From Baffinella frigidus (Eukaryota > Cryptophyceae > Cryptomonadales > Baffinellaceae): DNA of 12,899 bases. The stretch covers positions 229,350 to 242,248 of the forward strand of contig MU646402.1 of NCBI GenBank assembly GCA_026770585.1, in the 5' to 3' direction. Both the position numbers and the translations under genes were made by a program. Of this stretch, positions 1 through 6,336 are shown in pieces. Numbering within the stretch: position 1 is the stretch's first letter; every line of letters starts with the position of its first letter. The notes beneath the pieces are model-generated. The model worked only from the letters and a program-made list of their open reading frames with translations, did not search any database and had not been told where the DNA came from.

Positions 1-235
1 GGGGTTTGAGGTTTGGGGTTTGGGGTTTGGGGTTTGGGATGTGGGGTTCAGTGTTTGGGGTTTTGGGTTTGAGGTTTGGGGTTTGGGGTTTGGGGTTTGG
101 GGTTTGGGGTTCAGGGTTTGGGGTTTGGGGTTTTGGTTTTTGGGTTTTGGGGTTCAGGTTTTGAGGTTTGGGTTTGGGGTTTGGGGTTCTGGGGTTTGGG
201 ATTTGGGGTTTGGGGTTGGGGGTTGGTTTGTGCTC
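1..235 (+). repeat. Degenerate G-rich telomere-like repeat (GGGGTTT)
   Basis: Near-continuous GGGGTTT/GGGTTTG units with single-base variants and a few TTC interruptions. This resembles a decayed TTTAGGG-type array in which A is replaced by G. The long open frames across it are only the repeat read as Gly/Phe/Val/Trp and are not a gene. The G-rich strand is on top here, opposite to the next tract. Confidence 0.85.
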
Positions 236-269
236 CCGATGTTGAGCGAGAGGGGATGCTAAATTGCTC

Positions 270-1460
270 TTCCTAGACCCAAAACCTTGAATCCCAAACC
301 CTCAACCCTAAACTCTAAACCCAAAACCCTAGACCATAATTGCTGTTGTAGCATAGCAACCCTAAACTGCACTTCTAGCATAGCAACCCCCCTCTAACTC
401 CCATTCTCCCTTATTTTGGGGATTTGTGATGACTCCTGGCAGTCGGAACCCTGAACCCTTTCAACTTTCAACCCTAAACCTAACAAACTTTCAACCCTAA
501 ACCTTACACCCCACTCCCTACACACCAAACCGTAAACCGCAAACCCTAATACCTTAACCCTAAACCCCAAACCCTAAACCCTGAAATCTAAACCCCAAAC
601 CCTGAACCCTAAACCCTAAACCCCAAACCCCAAACCCCAAACCCTAAACCCTTCATGTAAATCCCAGACCCTAACCCCTGAACCCTAAGCCTTAAACACT
701 TAACTGTAAACCCTAAACCTTAAACCCTGAACCCTGAACCCTAAACCCTGAACTCTAAACCCTGAACCCTGAACCCTGAACCTTAGACACCCTACACCCT
801 ACATCCTAAACCCCAAATCCCTGTTTCTGAACCCTAAACCCTGAACTTTACTCCCTAAACCCCCAACCCCACTCACTTAACCCCAAAACCTAAACACTCA
901 ACCCTTTGCCCTTTACCCTTAACCCTTAACCCTAAACCCTAAACCCTGAACCCTAAACTCTAAACCTCAAACCTTAAACCCTAAACCCTATCCCTTAAGT
1001 GGCGAGGGAGTCAAAATTGAGCCCCAAGAGGTCCTAGGCAGGTCTAAGGCCCTACGGTAGGGTATATGAGTTTACACTTGAAAGATACCCTACACACTCA
1101 ACCCAAAACCTTGAACCCTGAACCCTATGTACCCTACACCCTAAACCCAAAACCCTGAACCCCAAACCCTCAACCCTCAACTCTAAACCCCAAACCCTAA
1201 ATCATAAACCCTAAACCCTAAATCCTAAACCATCAACCCTAGACCCTCACCCATTAACCCTGAATCCTGAAACCCTAAACCCTGAACCCTGAACCCTGAA
1301 CCCTAAACCCTAAACTCTAAACCCTAAACCCTACTCCCTAAACCCTAACCTCAAACCCCTAAACCCTCAACCCTACACCCTAAATTCTAATCCCTACACT
1401 GTCCTACACCCTACAATCTACACCCTACACCCTACACCCTACACCCTGCACCCTACACCC
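270..1460 (-). repeat. Degenerate CCCTAAA telomere-like tract
   Basis: About 1.2 kb of imperfect CCCTAAA, CCCTGAA, CCCCAAA and CCCTACA units, broken by short unique islands (about 340-480 and 990-1090). It reads as the C-rich strand of plant-type TTTAGGG repeats. Divergence from unit to unit suggests old interstitial or subtelomeric sequence, not an active chromosome end. No gene is visible in it. Confidence 0.85.
992..1084 (-). mobile_element. Diverged copy of the CCCTTAAGTGG inverted-repeat element
   Basis: A unique island inside the telomere-like tract begins CCCTTAAGTGG and ends in a degraded inverted version (ACACTTGAAAG). Its interior (CAAGAGGTCCTAGGCAGG, then CCCTACGGTAGGG) matches the reverse complement of the interior of the element at 11985-12083. 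Flanking bases are CCCTAT on the left and ATACCC on the right, consistent with a 2-bp AT duplication in a telomeric unit. No coding capacity, so it would be non-autonomous. Confidence 0.6.
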
Positions 1461-2244
1461 GTTCTTTCGTGCGTTTCTCCTATCTTAATAGACAAGATTA
1501 TTTGATAAATAAGAATGGAAAGGTGGCAGTTTTCCCACGCACCTTTTATGGTATACGTGCTTTGGCCCACAGATCGCCTACCCCCAGAACAAGTTCCGGT
1601 GTGCGCCGATGTTGGGAGCTCGATGAAAATAAAGGACCTGAATGAGTGAATAGAGCCAATGCGTTTTCTAGCAGTTAAAAACTGGACCAATTTCCCGGAA
1701 GAATGCCGTAGGGTTCCCGAGTGGTACAACCTTAAACACAATTCCAGGGCCTGTACCTCTGTCATGTGCGAACAAGTTGCAATGTCACTTTCTCTTGCTC
1801 TTCTTACATTATGAACGTGCCACCGACCGTTTTCAAATTACACTAACACAGGAGTGAGGTACATTGACTAAACGTGAGATTTGGTCAACCCTCTGGTACA
1901 CAATTAAAAACACGCAGGCCCAAAATCCAGTGAGGGTTCTTAAGTTCTGTTTCCGTGTACATATAATACAGATACCTCTGTAACATGCAGGCCCCTTTCC
2001 ACCCAGGGGCCTGATAGGGCCCCTTCATGGAGAAGGGGCCAGAAACGGTATCAAACTCAAGAATGATCACCTTGGGCTGGGCGTTCCCCCACGCAAGGAT
2101 CTTCGAGGGTTATTCGATACCCGTTCTTGGAGCCGTTAGCCCGTTCTTGGAGCCGTTTGTCAACTTTTGGCCGAGATGGCCCCAGGCTCTTCGAAAAACC
2201 TGACGAAATTGACTTTCGAAATACCCCTCAAAGAGCCTTGTGTG
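1461..2244. other. Intergenic repeat-rich stretch, no gene seen
   Basis: No convincing coding region. It contains a piece around 1587-1640 resembling 2888-2945 and 3727-3787 (shared GTTGGGAGCTCGA), and a segment at 1866-1960 resembling 3590-3690 (shared ACACGCAGGCCC and AATCCAGTG). It also has two small hairpins at 1988-2013 and 2017-2040 built on GGCCCCTT/AAGGGGCC, and an 18-bp direct repeat (CCCGTTCTTGGAGCCGTT) at 2120-2137 and 2140-2157. Confidence 0.6.
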
Positions 2245-2435
2245 CCACACGAGAACGCTAGAGCGGCCTATTTAAAACCAGGGTGCTTTAAAAAGTGGGC
2301 ATTTGTGTAGTAACTTTCGTTGATTGGTCACGTTACTAGCCATATATTGGCCAGTCACGAAGTTGGAATACCTTATCCTGGTACAAATATCTACAACCCC
2401 ACATATAAATAGGCCCCTCTAGTATTCTCGAGTGG
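2245..2435. mobile_element. Inverted-repeat element, 191-bp copy of family C
   Basis: The left end CCACACGAGAACGCTAGAG and right end CTCTAGTATTCTCGAGTGG are imperfect inverted repeats continuing into GGCCTAT/ATAGGCC. The same ends occur at 10166-10378, with shared interior motifs (ATTTGTGTAGTAA-like, and TTATCCTGGTACAAAT). No coding capacity. The structure is that of a non-autonomous MITE-like element. Confidence 0.6.
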
Positions 2436-2464
2436 CGGGCACTGCACCGCGAGCGCTGCGACTA

Positions 2465-2582
2465 CAGGGGGACCTCGCTCATAGGAAACTGCCCCCCCCC
2501 TAGGACCCTACAGTAGACCCATGCCTACACGTAGAACCCTATGGTGGTCCTATGGGGGAGGCGGTATCTTATGAGCGAGATA
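2465..2582. mobile_element. MITE-like element family A, copy 1
   Basis: Starts CAGGGGGACCTCGCTCATA after a TA. The right end shows the inverted CTTATGAGCGAG, where copy 2 begins directly. The interior has the CCTAGGACCCTACAGTAG motif seen in all copies. Its outer right end appears lost or shared with copy 2, suggesting one element inserted at, or recombined with, the end of the other. Confidence 0.6.
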
Positions 2583-2699
2583 CAGGGGTACCTCGCTCAT
2601 AAGAAAACACCTCCACCTAGGACCCTACTGTAGGGCTATGTCTAGGGCCCTCTGGTGGCCCTAGGGGGGGTGCAGTTTCTTATGAGCGAGGTACCCCTG
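2583..2699. mobile_element. MITE-like element family A, copy 2
   Basis: 117 bp with nearly perfect terminal inverted repeats: CAGGGGTACCTCGCTCATA at the left and TATGAGCGAGGTACCCCTG at the right, then AAGAAA/TTTCT. The interior is itself palindromic around CCCTACTGTAGGGC. The same length as copy 3 supports a defined element. No open reading frame of note. Confidence 0.75.
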
Positions 2700-2952
2700 T
2701 GAGCCTCGGTCGGACAGTTGACGAGCCTCGGTGGTTGACTAATGAAGGAATCTTTGGTCTCGCTTGTGTTTGGGCCCTGGCCTGCGCGGCCTCTCTCCTC
2801 CCAAGCGGGGTGTCAACCCCTGCAGGAGCATCGTTGCCGCGCACTAGCCAGATCTAAAATACCTTCACTAGTCAACCATCGACAGAACCAGTTCCGGTGT
2901 CCGCCTATGTTGGGAGCTCGAAGAACCTAAAGGACCTAAAGGAGGCTCATCA
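2700..2952. other. Intergenic, with dispersed 60-bp repeat
   Basis: No gene supported. Positions 2884-2945 (containing CAGTTCCGGTGTCCGCCTA) are repeated nearly identically at 3722-3787 and more distantly at 1587-1640. The two close copies bracket the duplicated promoter/exon-1 segment as direct repeats. Confidence 0.55.
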
Positions 2953-3532
2953 TCAGGGGGGGACAGCGCTCCCCGCAGCCCACGCGCGCAGCCCGCCACC
3001 GCCCTACAGGAGTACCTCGCTCTTGAGAACCTCCCCCCCTAGGGCCCTACAGTAGGGCTATGCCTAGGGCCCTATGGGGTTCTTGGGGGGGGGGGGCAGT
3101 TTCTTATGAGCGAGGTACCCATGTACACACCAATCATGCTTCCCGCAACACCCACAGTACAGAAGGTGAAGCGACGCTCAGAGGCGGCGGGGGGTGGCGG
3201 AGATGGGGAGGACACGGGGCGCCGACCTGCATTTCGTTCAGCTTGCAAGAATTATTTTCGGAATCCGAGGTGCAATTTGGGACACCCCGGAGGGCTCACA
3301 CGGCGAAACGCTTGCTTTTGAAGCTGTTTTTGACCTGAACCACCGAGGGGTTCAGGAGGAACTCAGGGAAACCTAAAGGGCCGCGACGCGTAAGATCACC
3401 TCCTCCTGCTCCCACTCGCGGACCAGAGCACGGACCTAGCAGCGCCTCTGCACACGCAGACGCGCGGATCTACAGCACGATGCGCTCATCGTCGGCCGTC
3501 CTGACATGTAAGCTGGCTCTGAGGATGTGCGG
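2953..3532 (+). pseudogene. Truncated duplicate of the signal peptidase promoter and exon 1
   Basis: This segment matches 5715-6302, the sequence upstream of and including exon 1 of the signal peptidase gene. Shared blocks include CCCACGCGCGCAGCCCG, TTTGGGACACCCCGGAGGG, CGGCGAAACGCTTGCTTTTG and CACTCGCGGACCAGAGCACG. The ATG at 3480 begins the same eight residues (MRSSSAVL), but about 145 bp of exon 1 encoding the targeting peptide is missing. The copy rejoins at the exon's GCTCTGAAGATGTGCG and reaches a stop at 3546-3548 after 22 codons. A 117-bp element interrupts the segment at 3007-3123. It could still carry promoter activity, but it cannot encode the enzyme. Confidence 0.8.
3007..3123. 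mobile_element. MITE-like element family A, copy 3, with TA target duplication
   Basis: 117 bp: CAGGAGTACCTCGCTC at the left and GAGCGAGGTACCCATG at the right, flanked by TA on both sides (3005-3006 and 3124-3125). The paralogous uninterrupted sequence near 5767-5777 reads CACACTACACACC with one TA, which is the expected empty site. TA duplication with ends starting CAG is typical of Tc1/mariner-type non-autonomous elements; that family assignment is inference. Confidence 0.8.
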
Positions 3533-3548
3533 GATCACCCTTGGTTGA
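3480..3548 (+). pseudogene. 22-codon remnant reading frame of exon 1 copy
   Basis: The ATG matches the start of the intact exon (6112) and the first eight codons are the same. After the internal deletion the frame continues in register through residues corresponding to KMALKMC, then leaves homology and stops. The deletion removes the signal-peptide core and most of the transit segment, so the product could not be targeted. It is probably a relic. Confidence 0.6.
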
Positions 3549-3952
3549 GCCCCGGTCGGTGTCTGTTTTCTTGAATTAGTACCCTAGGGTTGACTAAAAC
3601 GCGAGATTTAGTCCAACGCTCTGGTACTAAATGAACAACACGCAGGCCCCAAATCCAGTGTGGGTTCTGGTAACCCAGATATCCCTGTTCTGAATGTGAT
3701 CCGAAAGGAAGCATGGCTTTTCTGCAGAACCAGTTCCGGTGTCCGCCTATGTTGGGAGCTCGAAGAACCTAAAGGACCTAAAGGCTCGCACCGTCACAGC
3801 TCACAAGGCTCGCGCACACGACACACACGGCCCCTCACATTCCGAAGTGCTTCTTGAAAACATCGCACCCCCAGTCCCCACAACGCACACCCGCAGCGCT
3901 CTAACCCAACATCCCCCAGCGCCTCGTGCTCGCCCCCCGCGAGTCTCAACGT
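3533..3952. other. Intergenic stretch with two dispersed repeats
   Basis: No gene supported. 3590-3690 is a diverged copy of 1866-1960, and 3722-3787 is the second copy of the 60-bp repeat at 2884-2945. The rest (about 3790-3950) is C-rich with no recognisable feature. Confidence 0.5.
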
Positions 3953-4074
3953 GGGTATCTAGGCTCTAAGGGCATCTACGGACGCAAGGTCATGAGGACG
4001 CCAAAGTAGATTCTACGTTGGCGTCCTCATAACCTTGCGTCCTTAGATGCCCTTAGATGAGAGCCTAGATACCC
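3953..4074. repeat. 122-bp foldback (long inverted repeat)
   Basis: The left arm starts GGGTATCTAGGCTCT and the right arm ends AGAGCCTAGATACCC. The arms pair almost throughout (AGGGCATCTA/TAGATGCCCT, GGACGCAAGGT/ACCTTGCGTCC, ATGAGGACGCCAA/TTGGCGTCCTCAT) and meet at a tiny loop near 4008-4016. The right arm has a short extra TTAGATG duplication. It lies about 170 bp beyond the stop codon of the minus-strand gene. It could be a foldback transposon or a product of inverted template switching. Confidence 0.8.
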
Positions 4075-4245
4075 AAACTCAACCCCTCCCGTTCCTACCT
4101 CCGCCTCCGCAGCCGCCTCCCCTACAAAACCCTCATCCCCCGGCTGCGTTGCGCGTCTTCCACCGCGCCCATCCCTTCAGCTAGCCCCGCCTCGGAACGG
4201 CGCTGACAGGCCCGCTTCGGGACTGTCGTGTAGACAACCCGGTGA

Positions 4246-4350
4246 TTATGACAAGGCGCAGTCGGCGTTGCGGGCAAAGCAGCAGATGAGGAGCAGCAGG
4301 AACGCGATGACCGAGACGGCCGTGATCATGATCTTCTGGTTGAAGAACAC
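4246..4350 (-). CDS. Exon 2 of the repeat-rich membrane protein (C-terminal helix)
   Basis: Begins after TTGTTCGCAG and encodes 34 residues ending at TAA (4248-4246). A hydrophobic run of about 17 residues (TAVSVIAFLLLLICCFA) is followed by a polar tail. The open frame, hydrophobicity and phase-0 fit with the upstream donor support it as a real terminal exon. Confidence 0.6.
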   Translation of the reverse strand: MFFNQKIMITAVSVIAFLLLLICCFARNADCALS

Positions 4351-5583
4351 CTGCGAACAAAGTGGGGCCCCGGTTGAGTAAAATTTTGAGTCACATGTTG
4401 AGTAAACTCGGAATTGGTGTGCCGGCAAGTTGTGTGCCGGGGGTGGGAAGAACTGGGCAGGTAAAAACCAGGGAGGCCTGAATAGCCGGCGGTCGTGCGA
4501 CTCTCGGCTACAGGGTTACACGAAAGCAAGGTGCACCACGCCGAAGGAACCCACAGTAGGCCTATGCATATGCGCCTAGGACCACCCTGCGAGATGTGAG
4601 TGTCCTTTATACTAGAGTAACTCCAGTGCTGCGGTCTTGACTCCGCGGGAATCAAGACCGCCCTCGGAGTCAAGACCGCAACAACCTCCAGCGTTGACGC
4701 TTCTCTCCTCGAGGCAAGGAATCTAGCACTCGCGCGGGAGGACAGTGTCTGCGTCATTGCGGTTGATCAGGGTCTGTGTCTAAGGTGAAGATCCTAGGAG
4801 GGTTGCAAGGTGTGGCAGACGGGGCCTCAGAGAAGGACCGTTTGGTGCACCGAGTTGCCCCAAAGGGATCGTGAGTGCAGGCGGGACAAACGGATCACGG
4901 CAAGCCGCGCGGTGCGGTGGGGCTACGAGCAGCGCACGCCGAAAAGGCGTATCGCTGAGCTGATGATTGCTGGGGGAGGCACAAGTGCTGTGACGCTATC
5001 TCGGGCGCAGGCTCACCGCCATGATGCCGGTGGGGTGCAGCGCGCCCATCGGCGAGTTGAACTTATCGCCCGTGGTGTCCGACTTCGCCTCAGGGTCACC
5101 AGCCGGCGCGTCAGCATCCCCCTCCGCAGCAGGCTCCGCGGCAGGCTCCGCGGCAGGCTCCTCCGCCGCCGGGGCCGGCTCCTCAGCAGCAGGGGCAGCC
5201 TCCTCCGCAGGGGCCTCCTCCGCAGGGGCCTCCTCAGCAGGGGCTTCCTCAGCAGGCGCGGCCTCCTCCGCAGGCGCGTCACCACCCTCCTGAAGCTTGG
5301 TGGCCGCCTTCGGTGCCACCGCCACCTTGGGCGCGACCGCCTTGGGCGCGGGCACCACCGCCGCCTGGGCAAGCTGAACCTTGACAGTCTTCTCCGCCGC
5401 CGCCTGCTTCATCTCGGCCGCCCCCACCGGCGCCTTCGCCGCCCCTGCCGCGGCCGTGGCCACGTGGCCCTTCGCGACAAGCGACTGAGCAAGCGCGCGA
5501 ACGCCCGCCTTGGCGTCCGCGAGACGCACCTCGGGCTGGGCGTTCCCTCCCTGCGACGCGAGCGCCGCGACGGCTAGGAGCAT
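4246..5583 (-). CDS. Unrecognised signal-peptide, Ala/Pro/Glu-repeat, single-pass membrane protein (two exons)
   Basis: I do not recognise the family. Proposed exons are 5583-5017 and 4350-4246, joined by an intron (donor GTGAGC at 5016-5011, acceptor TTCGCAG ending at 4351) that keeps the frame. The N-terminus is hydrophobic and Ala-rich (MLLAVAALASQGGNAQ) and would act as a signal peptide. A Lys/Ala/Val-rich stretch follows, then repeats of A-P-A-E-E and A-A-E-P making an acidic, probably disordered region, then DKFNSPMGALHPTGIMA. Exon 2 supplies VFFNQKIMI, a transmembrane helix (TAVSVIAFLLLLICCFA) and a short tail RNADCALS. The start is uncertain: the frame stays open upstream to 5685 but has no ATG, although arginines (RRSILVAV) precede the hydrophobic core. 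The product is probably on an endomembrane, cell surface or plastid membrane; topology and function are unknown. Confidence 0.65.
4351..5016 (-). other. Intron of the minus-strand gene
   Basis: 666 bp with GTGAGC donor and CGCAG acceptor. It contains a hairpin at 4631-4679: GCGGTCTTGACTCCG pairs perfectly with CGGAGTCAAGACCGC, with a third TCAAGACCGC copy between the arms. It also has a relic of the CCTAGGAC/GTAGG repeat motif near 4554-4590. The long plus-strand open frame over 4810-5577 is mainly the antisense of exon 1. Confidence 0.55.
5017..5583 (-). CDS. Exon 1 of the repeat-rich membrane protein
   Basis: Encodes the signal peptide, a basic/alanine-rich segment, and about 50 residues of repeats in which GCC/GCG/CCT/GAG codons recur (plus-strand CCTCCGCAGGGG and CAGCAGG units). 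The repeats make long shadow frames on both strands. Codon phase and protein-like composition (regular Glu spacing, signal peptide) favour this frame. The donor GTGAGC directly after ATG GCG is a good 5' splice site. Confidence 0.65.
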
Positions 5584-5619
5584 CGACGCCGCGCACACCG
5601 CGACGAGGATGCTTCGTCT

Positions 5620-6111
5620 GTTAACCCCCCCGCTGCCCCGAGCAATCGTGCTTCCATAGTCGGCCTGCTCAGCAGCGCACAGCCGTCAGCCCCCAGCCCA
5701 ACAGAAGCCAGCTGAACCAGGGGAGACGGCGCTCCCCAGCAGCCCACGCGCGCAGCCCGGGACCACACTACACACCAATCATGCTCCCCGCATCAACCAC
5801 AGTACAGAAGGTGAGGCGAGACTCGGGGGCGGCGGGGGGCGGCGGAGATGGGGAGGACACGGGGCACCGACCTGCATTTCGTCAGCTTGCAAGAGTTATT
5901 TTCGGAATCGAGGAATTTGGGACACCCCGGAGGGCTCACACGGCGAAACGCTTGCTTTTGGAGCCGTTTTTGACCTGAACCACCGAAGGGTTCAGGAGGA
6001 ACTCAGGGAGGCCGCGCCGCGCACTGATCATCTCCTTCTGCTCCCACTCGCGGACCAGAGCACGGACCTATCAGCGCCTGTTCACACACAGACGTGCGGA
6101 TCTGCAGCACG
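5620..6111. promoter_or_regulatory. Divergent upstream region between the two genes
   Basis: About 490 bp separates the two coding starts, so promoters for both directions should lie here. No clear TATA box is visible. The plus-strand half (about 5715-6111) is the parental or sister copy of the duplicated segment at 2953-3482, and its strongest conserved blocks (GGGACACCCCGGAGGGCTCA, CGGCGAAACGCTTGCTTTTG, CACTCGCGGACCAGAGCACG) are candidates for promoter or 5' leader elements. Conservation between two paralogous copies alone does not prove function. Confidence 0.45.
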
Positions 6112-6336
6112 ATGCGCTCATCGTCGGCCGTCCTGTGCGGCGCCCTCGCCGTCGCGGGGTTCGCAAGCCATGCCCAGGCCTTCGCGCTTGGCACCCAGCC
6201 TTCAGCGGCGTTCGCGCCGATTGCGGGGCCGATGAGGCTGCGGGGCCCGGCGGCGGCGTGCGCGCAGCGCCCGGTGGGGAAGATGGCTCTGAAGATGTGC
6301 GAGTCGAAGCCTGACGCGAAGGAGTCGGCGCTCCAG
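6112..6336 (+). CDS. Signal peptidase exon 1: signal peptide plus transit-like segment
   Basis: The ATG at 6112 was chosen because it precedes a basic/hydrophobic signal peptide ([18 protein letters not shown]); the frame is open further upstream but without a better ATG. SHAQA then FALG marks the predicted cleavage with Phe at +1. A Pro/Ala/Arg-rich transit-like region and [18 protein letters not shown] follow. The donor is GTGACT. A deleted copy of this exon lies at 3480-3532. Confidence 0.75.

Noticed and set aside
20-276. Open frames giving Gly/Phe/Val/Trp-rich peptides at the left edge
   Set aside because: They are direct translations of the GGGGTTT repeat in different frames, with no protein-like features.
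270-1460. An active telomere at the window's left end
   Set aside because: Units are too diverged, are interrupted by unique DNA and elements, and do not run to the edge in one orientation.
3060-3376. Overlapping plus-strand frames over the duplicated promoter segment
   Set aside because: They begin inside the mobile element or in non-coding upstream sequence; the paralogous region at 5781-5978 also lies upstream of the real start and frames differ by indels.
5013-5372. Minus-strand Arg/Pro-rich frame
   Set aside because: Shadow of the same repeat in another frame, with no start or splice support.
4810-5577. Long plus-strand open frame (255 codons, Arg/Leu-rich)
   Set aside because: It is antisense to the minus-strand gene's GC-rich repeat exon; composition is explained by the repeat, and the minus frame has a signal peptide and splice-consistent continuation.
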